A stretch of 57,894 bases of DNA from Cellulomonas hominis (GTDB lineage: Bacteria > Actinomycetota > Actinomycetes > Actinomycetales > Cellulomonadaceae), in NCBI RefSeq assembly GCF_901521055.1, contig NZ_CABEGA010000025.1, forward strand, positions 1 to 57,894, in the 5' to 3' direction. The notes under the pieces are model-generated. The model ran no database searches. It saw only the letters and a list, made by a program, of their open reading frames with translations, and had not been told where the DNA came from. Every line of letters starts with the position of its first letter. Position 1 is the first letter of the stretch. Made by a program: the position numbers and the translations under genes. Below, piece after piece: positions 32,060 through 40,944 of this stretch.

Positions 32060-33235
32060 GTGAGCGACCGCCCCTCCGTCGGTGACGGGATCGCCGGGCT
32101 CGCGGCGCTCCCGCGCGCCGCGCGGGACCGGCTGCCCACCGACGTCGAGCGCCTGCTGCGCTACGTGGCGCTGGAGACCCCGACGGGCGACGTGGCCGCG
32201 CTCGACGCCCTCGCGGACCTGGTCGTCGCGGACGGCGCGGCGACGAGCCTGGCCGGCGGGCGGGTGCCGACGGCGCCGTCGACCGCCGACGCTGTCCGCC
32301 TCGAGCTCCCCGGCCGCGGCGCGCGGGCGGGCGACTCCCCCGCGGTGCTGCTCGCGCACCACGACACCGTGCACCCGGCCGGCACGGTCCCCGTCCGGCG
32401 GGACGGCGACGGCGTGCTGCACGGGCCCGGCACCTACGACATGAAGGCCGGCATCGTCGTCGCGCTGTCCGCCGCGGCGCTGCTCCGCGGGCTGGGGCTC
32501 GACCACCGTCCCGTGCGGCTGCTCGTCACCCCCGACGAGGAGGTCGGTTCCCCCGCGTCGGCCGACCTGGTCCGCGCGACGGCTGCCGGTGCGGCGTACG
32601 CGCTCGGGCTCGAGGCGCCGACCCCGGACGGCGGGCTCAAGACCGCCCGCCGGGGGTCCACCCGGCTGCGCCTCGAGGTCGCGGGCCGGGCCGCGCACGC
32701 CGCGGTCGACCCGGGGGCTGGCGTGTCCGCCACCGACGAGCTGGTGGACCAGCTCCTCGCCGCCCGCCGGTACCTCGCGGGACACCCGTCCGTGCTGGTC
32801 AACGTCGGGACCCTGCAGGGCGGCGGTCGCACCAACGTCGTCGCGGAGCACGCGCACGCCGACCTGGGGCTGCGGTTCGTGACCGCGGCGTCCGAGCGCG
32901 CGGTGCTCGCCGGCCTCACGGCGCCGGAGCCGCTCCGGACCGGCGCACGGGTGAGCGCCCGGGTGCTGTCCCACCGGCCCCCGTGGGAGCCCGGCCCGGC
33001 GTCCGACCGCCTGCTCGCGGACGTCACGGCGGCGGCCCGGGCGATCGGCCAGCGGGTCACCGGCGGTCCGGCACCGGGCGCCGCGGACACCAACCTCACC
33101 GCGGCGGCCGGGGTGCCGACGCTCGACGGCTTCGGGCCGCGCGGCGGCGGTGCGCACGCGGCGACCGAGCACGTACTGCTGGGGTCGATCGCCGAGCGGG
33201 CCGCCCTGCTCGCGGCGGTGCTGCACCGCGTGTGA
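32060..33235 (+). CDS. M20-family zinc metallopeptidase (CPG2/ArgE/DapE type)
   Basis: A 391-residue M20 peptidase. Zinc-site motifs: LLAHHDTVHPAG, GPGTYDMKAGIVVAL, VTPDEEVGSPAS, LGLEAPTPDGGL and the C-terminal HAATEHVLLGS. The lid/dimerisation domain sits at about 190-300 (VAGRAAHAAVDPGAGVSATD). The THDxKxG-type and EEVGS motifs are closest to glutamate-carboxypeptidase-like members, so a role in removing an acyl-amino acid or gamma-glutamyl group is more likely than lysine synthesis; DapE itself cannot be excluded. Confidence 0.85.
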   Translation: MSDRPSVGDGIAGLAALPRAARDRLPTDVERLLRYVALETPTGDVAALDALADLVVADGAATSLAGGRVPTAPSTADAVRLELPGRGARAGDSPAVLLAHHDTVHPAGTVPVRRDGDGVLHGPGTYDMKAGIVVALSAAALLRGLGLDHRPVRLLVTPDEEVGSPASADLVRATAAGAAYALGLEAPTPDGGLKTARRGSTRLRLEVAGRAAHAAVDPGAGVSATDELVDQLLAARRYLAGHPSVLVNVGTLQGGGRTNVVAEHAHADLGLRFVTAASERAVLAGLTAPEPLRTGARVSARVLSHRPPWEPGPASDRLLADVTAAARAIGQRVTGGPAPGAADTNLTAAAGVPTLDGFGPRGGGAHAATEHVLLGSIAERAALLAAVLHRV

Positions 33236-33256
33236 GCGGGGCGGCCGGCCTGGCGC

Positions 33257-34111
33257 TCAGGGGTCGGTGCGCTCCCGCTGCCGCTCGGCGAAGACCGCGG
33301 CCGCGGCCCGGGTGACGGGGCCGGGTGCGCCCCCGCCGACCGGCACGCCGTCGACCGCGACCACCGGCTGCACGTCGCGGCCGGTCGACGTGAGGAACAC
33401 CTCGTCGGACGTGGTCAGCGCGTCGTACGGCAGGTCCGCCTCGCGGCCGCCGTACCACTCGAGCACGAGCGCCCGGGTGACTCCGGCGAGGCAGCCGGAC
33501 GACAGGGGCGGCGTCAGCAGCTCGCCGTCCCGGACGACGAACACGTTGGTCCCGGTGCCCTCGCAGAGCTGCCCGCGGGTGTTCGCGAACACCGCCTCGC
33601 TGGCGCCCGCGGCGTGGGCCTGGGCGAGCGCGAGCACGTTCTCCCCGTAGGAGGTCGTCTTCAGCCCCGTGAGCGCGCCGACGTCGTTGCGGCGGTACGG
33701 CACGGTGATCACGGACGTCGCCAGGTCCGGGTCGTGCCCCGGGGTCACGCCGAGCACGAGCGTCGGCGGACCGTCGACCCGGCCGCTGCCGAGCAGACCC
33801 GGCCCGCCGGTGAAGGTGATCCGCAGCAGGTCGAAGGCGCTGGTCAGCAGGTCGCGGTTCGCGTCGACCACCTCGTGCGCCGCCCGGCGCACCGTCTCGA
33901 CGTCGAACCCGGTCAGGCCGATCCCCGCGGCCGAGCGCGCCATCCGCTCCAGGTGCCGGGACAGCGCGAAGATCCGGCCGTGGTCGATCTTCACGGCCTC
34001 GAACACGCCGTCGCCCACCACGAAGCCGTGGTCGCGGGCCGAGGTGGTGGCCCGGGCCTCGGGGACCAGGCTGCCGTTGACCCAGAACTGCGTCGACGTG
34101 ACGTCCTTCAC
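33257..34111 (-). CDS. Class IV PLP aminotransferase / aminodeoxychorismate lyase-like
   Basis: A 284-residue fold-type IV PLP enzyme: FWVNGSLVPEARATTSARDH, GFVVGDGVFEAVKIDHGRIF, the PLP lysine in GLKTTSYGENV (Lys151), ANTRGQLCEGTGTNVFVV and PPLSSGCLAGVTRALV. The family includes branched-chain aminotransferases, D-amino-acid aminotransferases and PabC; the short length and GTGTNVF favour a PabC-like lyase. GTG 34111 has AAGGAG at 7 nt. Confidence 0.82.
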   Translation of the reverse strand: MKDVTSTQFWVNGSLVPEARATTSARDHGFVVGDGVFEAVKIDHGRIFALSRHLERMARSAAGIGLTGFDVETVRRAAHEVVDANRDLLTSAFDLLRITFTGGPGLLGSGRVDGPPTLVLGVTPGHDPDLATSVITVPYRRNDVGALTGLKTTSYGENVLALAQAHAAGASEAVFANTRGQLCEGTGTNVFVVRDGELLTPPLSSGCLAGVTRALVLEWYGGREADLPYDALTTSDEVFLTSTGRDVQPVVAVDGVPVGGGAPGPVTRAAAAVFAERQRERTDP

Positions 34112-34159
34112 CGCTGCGCTCCTTCTCGTCCGTGCCCTCCCGCGCAGCGTACGCGCGGG

Positions 34160-34699
34160 TCAGCCGGCCAGCGCCGTGCGGGCGACCTCCCCGGCCCACG
34201 CCTCCGCCCGGTCGAGCTCGCCGTCGACCAGCGGACCGTGCATACCCGTGACGTGGAACCCCTCGGGCGGAGCGGCCAGGCTGCACCCCGCGGCGCGCAG
34301 CCGCTTGGCCATGCCCGCGGCGGCGCGCTTCGGGAGCGGCCGGTCCACCCGCGTGTCGAAGGTGGCCGCGGGGACCCCGTCGAGGCCGGTCAGCTGGTCG
34401 AGCCACTCGCGCACCCCGCGGCCGGTGTCCGCCCCCGGCAGGGCCTCCGCGCGCTCCCGGGCCTCCGGCGTCGTCAGGTGCTCCTGCCGGCTGGACCGGG
34501 TCTGCGGCCGGCTCATCGAGAACGCGTGCGTCGGACCGCCGACCACGAGCAGGTCGGTGAGCAGGGCGTCGGGGGCGTCCAGGACGTTCACCACCTCGAC
34601 CGTGAGGTGCGGCGACGCCGCGCGCAGCCCTCGCGCCACCGCCTCGGCGACCGCCTGGCTGTTGCCGAACATGCTCTCGTACACCACGTGCGCCCGCAT
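34160..34699 (-). CDS. Flavodoxin-like protein
   Basis: A 179-residue flavodoxin-fold protein. The FMN phosphate loop is YESMFGNSQAVAEAVARGL (residues 8-26, with the S/T-x-T-G-N type loop changed to SMFGNS), and the flavin-stacking loop is VVGGPTHAFSMSRPQTR. It may carry electrons or act as an FMN-dependent reductase partner. A TAGCGT -10 candidate is at 34757-34762 on the minus strand, leaving a short leader. Confidence 0.8.
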   Translation of the reverse strand: MRAHVVYESMFGNSQAVAEAVARGLRAASPHLTVEVVNVLDAPDALLTDLLVVGGPTHAFSMSRPQTRSSRQEHLTTPEARERAEALPGADTGRGVREWLDQLTGLDGVPAATFDTRVDRPLPKRAAAGMAKRLRAAGCSLAAPPEGFHVTGMHGPLVDGELDRAEAWAGEVARTALAG

Positions 34700-34837
34700 G
34701 GCGCCCTCCCGCGTCGCGCTCCGGCCGGGTGCGCCGTCGCACCGGCTCTGCCCAGGACGCTAGGGCCCGGTGCGCCGCGCGACCTGGGTCGACGGTCCCG
34801 GGTGCGGGGACCGGGTCAGTCGGCCGCGGGGACCGGG

Positions 34838-35545
34838 TCAGTCCCCCGCGGGGACCGGCCGGGCGCCGGCCTCGTGGACCGTCCGCGCCACGACGGCCGC
34901 GGCGACGACGTCGAGCGGCCGGCCCTGCGCGCGCTGGAGGGCGCCGAGCACGCGCCGCGCCTCGCCCTCGTCGCAGCCGTGCACCTCCATCAGGACGCCG
35001 ACCGCGTGCTGCACCGACGCGCGGGTCCGCCGGTTGGCGGCCGACGCGGGGGGCACCGGCTCGCGCGCCGGGATGGTGCTGTGCAGGTCGATGAGCGACG
35101 CGATCTGCTGGGCGAACCCGTCGACGCGGCGCACCACCTCCGGCCCGCAGCTGCCGGGCTCGTCCAGGTACAGCGACAGCGCCGCGTGGCCGCCCCGGGC
35201 CAGCGGGGCCGGCACGGCGACCACGCAGCCGAAGCCCTCGCCCAGCGCGGTGCGGCGCCAGGCGTGCCACTCCTGCGACGCGCGCAGGTCGGGCACCACC
35301 ACGGGGGCCGCCGTGTCCAGCACCGCCCGCCACGGCCCGTCGGACCCCACGACGACCGCGTCGCACCGGTCCGCCCGCTCGCCGGAGCTGGTGATGAGCC
35401 AGTCCGTCCCGCGCCGCCTCGCCCACGCGGACGCCTCCACGCCGCTCCCGGTCCGACCGGCCACGATCTCCGCCAGGTCGTCCAGGAGCGCCTGCACGCT
35501 CCTCGCCGGTTCCGTGCCCGGCCACACGTCGCACACCTCGGCCAT
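34838..35545 (-). CDS. GAF-ANTAR domain protein
   Basis: A 235-residue regulator: GAF sensor domain at about 15-165 (VQALLDDLAEIVAGRTGSGV, RASQEWHAWRRTALGEGFGC, FAQQIASLIDLHSTI) and an ANTAR RNA-binding domain at about 175-230 (RRTRASVQHAVGVLMEVHGC, DEGEARRVLGALQRAQGRPL). ANTAR proteins bind twin-hexaloop RNA hairpins and stop premature termination. No kinase is adjacent, so the GAF domain is probably the signal input. Its neighbour on the same strand has the same architecture. Confidence 0.85.
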   Translation of the reverse strand: MAEVCDVWPGTEPARSVQALLDDLAEIVAGRTGSGVEASAWARRRGTDWLITSSGERADRCDAVVVGSDGPWRAVLDTAAPVVVPDLRASQEWHAWRRTALGEGFGCVVAVPAPLARGGHAALSLYLDEPGSCGPEVVRRVDGFAQQIASLIDLHSTIPAREPVPPASAANRRTRASVQHAVGVLMEVHGCDEGEARRVLGALQRAQGRPLDVVAAAVVARTVHEAGARPVPAGD

Positions 35546-35722
35546 GTCTCTACGCCCCCTGAGCGGCAGCAGGTGCGGGCCTCCTCGCCGAGGGCCGCTG
35601 CAGATGCGTGCGCTGCCGGCACGCACGGCCATGGTGGCACGGGCGAGGCGCTGCGAACCACGGTTCGGCCCACGACGTGGCCGCGGGCCCTGCCGCGTCG
35701 CCCGGTGGGGTGACGCCCCCGC

Positions 35723-36517
35723 TCAGCCCGCGGGCCGGCCCGGGCCGTCCGGCCGGGGGAACGTGACCCGCCGGTCGAGCACCTGCCGCACGACGTCGGC
35801 GAGCCGCTGGTCCTGCGACCAGGCGCGCCCCCGGAGCAGCGCGTGCGCGTCGTCCGGGGGCAGCCCGGTCTGCCCCACGACCATCCCGACCGCGAGGTGC
35901 AGGTCCGCGCGGTCGCTCGCACCCAGTGCCGCCGCGCCGAGCAGCACCGGGGCGAGCGCGTCCGCGAGGACCTGCCCGTCGGCGACCAGGTCGGTCCCGC
36001 GCTGGGCGGGCACCCCGTGCACGGTGAGGACCGCGACGGGTTCCGGCGTGCCGTGCGCCCGCCACGACTGCTCGGGCCACGACTGCTCCGGCCACGACGG
36101 GGACGGCCAGGCGCGGACCGGCCACGCGCGCACGTGCACCCCTCCGGGGGCGACCTGTCCCGCCAGGACCTCGAAGGCCGGGAGGTCCTCGACGTCTGCC
36201 CCGCCGCCGCTGCCGCCCGGTGGGGCGCCGGACGCGGCCCCGCGGCCGAGCACCGCGCCGACCGACCGGCGCTCCCGGAACGCGCGCAGGCCGGGGCCGT
36301 CCCCGACGACCTCCTCGGCCTCGTCCAGACGGGCCGCGAGCTCGTCCGTCGCGCACGCGGTGAACCGGGTCGGCTCCGTGGGCGAGCACGTCAGCGCCGC
36401 ACCGTCCCCGTCCAGCAGCTCGACCGCCGCGCGGCACATCCGCTCGGCGACCGGCCCCGCGCCCTGGTCGGCGACGGCCCGCGCCAACGCCCGCAGCAGG
36501 TGCACGCGCTCGGTCAC
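35723..36517 (-). CDS. GAF-ANTAR domain protein with WP-repeat insert
   Basis: A 264-residue second GAF-ANTAR protein. The GAF-like part (ERMCRAAVELLDGDGAALTC, GPGLRAFRERRSVGAVLGRG) is interrupted at about 128-152 by five tandem pentapeptides of the form xxWPx (RAWPV, RAWPS, PSWPE, QSWPE, QSW), encoded by 15-nt repeats. The ANTAR domain follows (DRADLHLAVGMVVGQTGLPP, DDAHALLRGRAWSQDQRLAD). GTG 36517 is preceded by GGAGA. The repeat lies in a loop of the sensor domain and could vary in length without a frameshift. Confidence 0.8.
   Translation of the reverse strand: MTERVHLLRALARAVADQGAGPVAERMCRAAVELLDGDGAALTCSPTEPTRFTACATDELAARLDEAEEVVGDGPGLRAFRERRSVGAVLGRGAASGAPPGGSGGGADVEDLPAFEVLAGQVAPGGVHVRAWPVRAWPSPSWPEQSWPEQSWRAHGTPEPVAVLTVHGVPAQRGTDLVADGQVLADALAPVLLGAAALGASDRADLHLAVGMVVGQTGLPPDDAHALLRGRAWSQDQRLADVVRQVLDRRVTFPRPDGPGRPAG
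36061..36135. repeat. Five 15-nt tandem repeats inside the GAF-ANTAR gene
   Basis: Units GCCACGACTGCTCnG (two nearly identical copies, 36061-36090), then GCCACGACGGGGACG, GCCAGGCGCGGACCG and GCCACGCGCGCACGT. They keep the reading frame and encode the W-P pentapeptides on the minus strand. Confidence 0.8.
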
Positions 36518-36632
36518 GGGGCCAGTCTCCGGTGGCTCGCCGCCGCCCGCACGCGGGCGCGCCCGTGCGGGCCGGGCCAGCGGGTCGGGCAGCAGTCGGG
36601 CAGCAGGTCGGGCTACCGGCCGGGCCAGCGGG

Positions 36633-37628
36633 TCAGGCCAGCGCGTCCAGCGCCGCGCGGAGGTTCCCCGCGCAGGTCGCACGGTGCGCGTCGGCCCCGG
36701 CGCCGGTGTACCCGCGCGGCGCGATCTCGACGAGCATCACGAGCGCCAGGTACAGGCGCGCCAGCAGCAGCCGCACCTCGCCCGACGCGGTGCCGAGCGC
36801 CAGCGCTCCCCCGGCCTCGGCGTACCCGGCGAGCAGCCCGGCGGGCACCGGGCCCCGGCCCGTCTGGTCCGCGCCGGCGAGCTCCAGCAGCGGGTCGCCC
36901 CACACCGCCCGCTCGGGGTCGATGATGCCCGTGAGCGCGAGCGTCTCCGGGTCGACGAAGAGGTTGCCCGCCCAGAGGTCGGTGTGCACGAGGACCGGCC
37001 GCTCCACCTCCGCCAGCGCACCCTCGTGCCGGTGGAGCGTCGCGCGGACCTCGTCCGCCGGGACCTGCGTGCCCCACCGGCCGGCGTCCACCAGGAGCGC
37101 CTCGACCATCCGGCCGAACGCCTCGGGCCAGGTGCCGCCGACGAGGCCGCTGTCGGCGTTGGGGTAGCCGAACCGCTCCCCCGAAACGGTGTGCAGGCGG
37201 GCCATGAGCGCGCCCAGCTGCGGCTGCACCCGCTGCCGGACCTCGTCGGGGAGCCGGCCGTCCTCGGCCAACGCGGTCAGCGGGACGCCGTCGAGGTGGC
37301 TCGCGACCACGACGTCGGACGGGACCGCGGTGCGCGTGAAGTCCGTCAGCAGCAGCCGCGGCATCAGCAGGTCGGGCCGGTCCGCGGCACGGCGGTAGAC
37401 CTCGGCCTCGGTGCGGAGCAGGTCGCGCTCGTAGGTGAGCAGCCGGTCCGTGTCCGTCGGCGCCGTCTTGGCGACCACGCGGGTGCCGTCGCGCAGCGTC
37501 GCCCGGTAGGTGGTCGCGAACAGTCCGCCGGTGAGCGGCTCCAGGTGCACGACCTCGCCGATCGGCGCGAGGACCGCCGGCAGGGCGTCGCGCAGCAGCT
37601 GGTCGTGGTCGACGGTGACGGGAGACAT
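36633..37628 (-). CDS. Protein-kinase-fold phosphotransferase (fructosamine kinase / APH family)
   Basis: A 331-residue protein with the aminoglycoside-phosphotransferase/fructosamine-kinase fold: ATP lysine in TRVVAKTAPTD (about 54-60), catalytic loop LVHTDLWAGNLFVD (Asp at about 218) and metal-binding GIIDPERAVWGDPLLELAGA. The DLWAGN wording and FGYPNADSGLVGG are those of fructosamine-3-kinase-like proteins, which phosphorylate ketosamines formed by glycation. The ATG at 37628 has no Shine-Dalgarno but TAGCGT ends 7 nt upstream (37636-37641, minus strand), consistent with a leaderless mRNA. Confidence 0.82.
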   Translation of the reverse strand: MSPVTVDHDQLLRDALPAVLAPIGEVVHLEPLTGGLFATTYRATLRDGTRVVAKTAPTDTDRLLTYERDLLRTEAEVYRRAADRPDLLMPRLLLTDFTRTAVPSDVVVASHLDGVPLTALAEDGRLPDEVRQRVQPQLGALMARLHTVSGERFGYPNADSGLVGGTWPEAFGRMVEALLVDAGRWGTQVPADEVRATLHRHEGALAEVERPVLVHTDLWAGNLFVDPETLALTGIIDPERAVWGDPLLELAGADQTGRGPVPAGLLAGYAEAGGALALGTASGEVRLLLARLYLALVMLVEIAPRGYTGAGADAHRATCAGNLRAALDALA

Positions 37629-37635
37629 GCAGGTC

Positions 37636-37641
37636 ACGCTA
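37636..37641 (-). promoter_or_regulatory. Candidate -10 hexamer TAGCGT, leaderless kinase gene
   Basis: On the minus strand TAGCGT is followed by seven bases and the ATG at 37628. It lies in the 50-bp spacer to the divergent DinB-fold gene. Confidence 0.5.
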
Positions 37642-37678
37642 GCGGCGGCGTGTCGGTGGGGGCGGGCAGACTCGCGTC

Positions 37679-38287
37679 ATGGACGACAAGGCGACCCTGC
37701 ACCACTACCTGCGCCGGCAGCGCGAGGACCTGCTGGCCAAGCTGGACGGCCTGGGCGAGTACGACGCCCGCCGCCCCATGACGGCGAGCGGCACCAACCT
37801 CGCCGGGCTGGTCAAGCACGTGGCGAGCGTGCAGCTGGACTACCTCGGCGTGGTGTTCGGGCGCCCCTCGGGGCGGGACCTGCCCTGGTTTGCGGACGAC
37901 GCGGAGCCCGAGGCCGACATGTGGGTCCCGGCGCACGAGTCGCTCGCGTCCGTGCGGGAGCTGCACGCGTTCTCCGCGGCGCACGCGGACGCCACGATCG
38001 AGGCGCTGCCGCTCGACGCCCCGGGCCACGTGCCGTGGTGGCGGCCGGAGAACGCCGACGTGACGTTGCAGCGGATCCTCGTGCACCTGGTCGCCGAGAC
38101 CGCCCGGCACGCCGGCCACGCCGACATCCTGCGCGAGACGATCGACGGCGCGATGGGCAACGGCCCGCAGGACCCGAACGTGCCGGCCCGGGGCGCCGAC
38201 GCCTGGGCGGCGCACCGGGCCCGGATCGAGGCGGCGGCGCGCGACGCCGCGGCGCAGGAGCCGGCGGCCCCGGAGCAGGCGGGCTGA
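37679..38287 (+). CDS. DinB-fold family protein (DUF664)
   Basis: A 202-residue four-helix-bundle protein of the DinB/YfiT superfamily (unrelated to DNA polymerase DinB). Metal ligands are expected from LVKHVASVQLDYLG (His at about 47) and LVHLVAETARHAGHADILRE (His-x3-His near 140), typical of DUF664, whose members are often mycothiol- or thiol-dependent transferases in actinobacteria. The specific reaction is unknown. ATG 37679 has no Shine-Dalgarno. Confidence 0.82.
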   Translation: MDDKATLHHYLRRQREDLLAKLDGLGEYDARRPMTASGTNLAGLVKHVASVQLDYLGVVFGRPSGRDLPWFADDAEPEADMWVPAHESLASVRELHAFSAAHADATIEALPLDAPGHVPWWRPENADVTLQRILVHLVAETARHAGHADILRETIDGAMGNGPQDPNVPARGADAWAAHRARIEAAARDAAAQEPAAPEQAG

Positions 38288-38342
38288 GCGGTGGCGGAGC
38301 AGGCGACGCCGGGGCTGACGGGCTGAGTGGTCGCGCAGCGCG

Positions 38343-39140
38343 TCACGCCAGCGGGTCGGCGGCCACCATCGCGTGCCCCAGCACGCCCTCGGGGCCGTCG
38401 TACGGCTCGACGTCGTCGGCGAACGCCTCGCCGTCGTCCTCCGGCACGTACCCGAGCGCCCGCGCGGTGGACAGGTCCCACCACGCCCGGGTGTTGCCGG
38501 AGATGCCGTACGCGATCGTCGGTCCCGCCACCGCGCCGCGCAGCGCCGCGTCGGTCAGCCGCACCGCGTCGCCGGGGCTCAGCCAGATGCCCAGGTCGAA
38601 CGTCGTCCGCGGCCGCTCGTCGCACAGGCCGATCCGCAGGGACACGACCTCGAGCCCGTACTTGTCGGCGTACAGGCTGCCCAGCGCCTCGCCCGCGACC
38701 TTGGAGACGCCGTAGAACGAGTCGGGACGGGGTGTGCGGTCGACCGGCGCCTCCTGCCCGGTCGGGTAGTAGCCGACCGCGTGGTTGGAGCTGGCCAGCA
38801 CGACGCGGCGGACACCCGCCCGCCGGGCGGCCTCCAGGACCCGGTACGTGCCGTCGATGTTGGCGCGCCGGATGCGCGTCCACGTGTCCTCGCTCGGGAT
38901 GCCGGCGAGGTGCACGACCGCGTCGGCGCCGGCCATCGCGGGAGCCAGCCGGTCGAGCGCGTCCTCGTCGGTGAGGTCGGCGGCGGTGAACGTCTCGCCC
39001 GGGCCCGGCGCGGGATCGGGCCGGTCCGCGTCCACCAGGCGCAGGCGCCACCCCCGCGCCGCCAGCCCCCCGTCCGCCGAGCGGAGGTAGCCGCCGATCC
39101 GCCCGGCACCGCCGGTCACCACGATGTCCCGCTGCTCCAT
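38343..39140 (-). CDS. NAD-dependent epimerase/dehydratase, uronate dehydrogenase-like
   Basis: A 265-residue extended short-chain dehydrogenase: NAD loop VTGGAGRIGGYLRS (9-22), AVVHLAGIPSEDTW, SSNHAVGYYPTGQ, catalytic YGVSKVAGEALG (Tyr-x3-Lys) and SLRIGLCDERPRT. Length and the SSNHxxGYY motif fit uronate dehydrogenases, which oxidise galacturonate/glucuronate to the lactone. The uronate assignment is moderate; other sugar SDRs are possible. Confidence 0.8.
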   Translation of the reverse strand: MEQRDIVVTGGAGRIGGYLRSADGGLAARGWRLRLVDADRPDPAPGPGETFTAADLTDEDALDRLAPAMAGADAVVHLAGIPSEDTWTRIRRANIDGTYRVLEAARRAGVRRVVLASSNHAVGYYPTGQEAPVDRTPRPDSFYGVSKVAGEALGSLYADKYGLEVVSLRIGLCDERPRTTFDLGIWLSPGDAVRLTDAALRGAVAGPTIAYGISGNTRAWWDLSTARALGYVPEDDGEAFADDVEPYDGPEGVLGHAMVAADPLA

Positions 39141-39180
39141 GCCCCGCAGTCTGCGGCGCCCGGGCGCGGCGCGCCCGTCG

Positions 39181-40827
39181 TCAGGCCGTCGGGCCCGCCA
39201 CGCAGACGCGGTCGCGGCCGTCCGCCTTCGCGCGGTAGAGCGCCGCGTCCGCCCGCGCCAGCGCGCCGGCCACCGGCTCCCCGGGCTGCCGGACCGCCAC
39301 GCCGATGCTGACCGTCAGCCCGCGACCCGGCATCAGGTCGTCCCAGAGCAGCCCGGCCACCGTGGCCCGCAGCCGCTCGCAGACGTCCGCGGTGGTCGGC
39401 GCGCCCACGCCCGCCAGCAGCACCGCGAACTCCTCGCCGCCGTAGCGCGCGGCCAGGTCGTCGCGCCGCAGGGCCCACTGCAGGGCGTCGGCCACCCGGA
39501 CCAGGACGGCGTCCCCCACCTGGTGCGACCAGGTGTCGTTCACGTGCTTGAAGTGGTCGATGTCGAGCAGGGCGACCGCGAACGTCGGGCGCTCGACGGA
39601 CCAGCGCTCGAGCTCGACGTCGAGCGTGCGGCGGTTCGCGAGCCCCGTGAGGGCGTCGTGCGCCGCCTCGTGCGCGAGCCGGGCGTTGCTCTCCTCCAGC
39701 GCCTCCGACCGCCGGCGCTCCGCCTCCGCCTGGCGCTCCGCCTGCTCCACCTCCATCCGTGCCCCCAGCAGCGCGGCCCGGCGCTCCGCCTGCGCGTCCC
39801 CGAGCCGCGACGTCAGGTCGTGCAGCTCCCGCAGGGCGGCGAGGGCCGCGACCGGGTCGCCCAGCGCCTCGTGGGCGTCCGCCAGCACCCGCAGCAGCTC
39901 CATCCGCTCCGCCGGCCGTCGCAGCCCGTCGCACAGCACCATCCCGGCGCGCGCCTCCGCGACGGCCTCCTCGAAGCCGCCCGACGTGGCCAGCAGGACG
40001 GCGCGGATGCGGTGCAGGGTCAGCTGCTGACCGGTCGACGGGAACCGTGCCAGCATCAGCGCGGCCGCGTCGAGCACGGTCCAGCAGGCGCCGGTGTCCC
40101 CGGCCAGGGCGTGCGCGACCGCCGCGGTGAACCGGGCGTCCAGCGCGGTGCGGCTGAGCCCCGCCGCGTCGGCCTCGTCCACGGCCTCCAGGGCCAGCGC
40201 GAGCGCGCGCCGCGCCGACGCCCGGGCGCCGCGGGGGTTGTCGGCCGCGAGGCGGCGGCTCGTCTCGACGAACGTCCGCGCGAGGTTCGCCAGCGCGATC
40301 GAGGCGCGGTCCGGGTCTCCCGCCTGCAGCCACAGCCGCCGCGCCTGCGTGAGCACCCCCGCGGCCTGCGGGGCGAAGTGCGGCATCGCGGTGTAGACGG
40401 AGCCGAGCACGGTGAGGACGTCGGCGGTGCCCGCCACGTCGTCGGCCTCCCGCCGCAGCTCGGCGGCCCGCGTGAGCAGGTCGACGGCGTCCTCGACGTG
40501 CCCGAGGTCGTGGTGGACGACGCCCTGCCGGGACAGCGCCCGCGACTCCCACACCAGGGCGCCGCGCTCCCGCGCCAGGTGCTCGGCCCGCCGGGCGTGG
40601 TCGAGGGCGCGCCGGTCGTGGCCGAGGGCGTGGTAGGCGACGGCCGCGTGGTAGCTCAGGCGCATCTCCGCACCGGCCGCGCGCTGGGCCACGGCCAGCG
40701 GGAGCAGCTGCTCCGCGCGGCGGACGCACGCCTCGGCGTCGGAGTCGGCCAGCAGGGCGAGCCGGTCCACGGCCGCCTCCCAGTCGGTGGGTGCAGCGGT
40801 GCCCGTCTCGATCGCGTCGGCCGCCAT
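39181..40827 (-). CDS. Diguanylate cyclase with N-terminal TPR repeats
   Basis: A 548-residue soluble protein. Residues about 20-350 are TPR-like helical pairs (for example RALDHARRAEHLARERGALV and SRQGVVHHDLGHVEDAVDLL), a coiled coil (about 350-385) leads into the GGDEF domain: HDALTGLANRRTLD, LDIDHFKHVNDTWSHQVGD and the active GGEEF at 463-467. The RRDD inhibitory site five residues before GGEEF is present, so product feedback by c-di-GMP is expected. The AAGGA near the ATG is close; the start fits the fold. Confidence 0.88.
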   Translation of the reverse strand: MAADAIETGTAAPTDWEAAVDRLALLADSDAEACVRRAEQLLPLAVAQRAAGAEMRLSYHAAVAYHALGHDRRALDHARRAEHLARERGALVWESRALSRQGVVHHDLGHVEDAVDLLTRAAELRREADDVAGTADVLTVLGSVYTAMPHFAPQAAGVLTQARRLWLQAGDPDRASIALANLARTFVETSRRLAADNPRGARASARRALALALEAVDEADAAGLSRTALDARFTAAVAHALAGDTGACWTVLDAAALMLARFPSTGQQLTLHRIRAVLLATSGGFEEAVAEARAGMVLCDGLRRPAERMELLRVLADAHEALGDPVAALAALRELHDLTSRLGDAQAERRAALLGARMEVEQAERQAEAERRRSEALEESNARLAHEAAHDALTGLANRRTLDVELERWSVERPTFAVALLDIDHFKHVNDTWSHQVGDAVLVRVADALQWALRRDDLAARYGGEEFAVLLAGVGAPTTADVCERLRATVAGLLWDDLMPGRGLTVSIGVAVRQPGEPVAGALARADAALYRAKADGRDRVCVAGPTA

Positions 40828-40944
40828 GGTCCTTCGTTCCTCGCCCGCGGTCCGTCGCGGGGTCGATCACCTCATCGGGCCGTGGACCAGCGCAGATGAG
40901 CCCGGCACGCGCTCTTCACCCGGACCTGTGGCACGGTGTCCGGC

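Noticed and set aside
37679..38287. DinB annotation as a DNA polymerase
   Set aside because: The protein is a DinB/YfiT four-helix bundle (DUF664), unrelated to the true DNA polymerase IV at 55460-56674.
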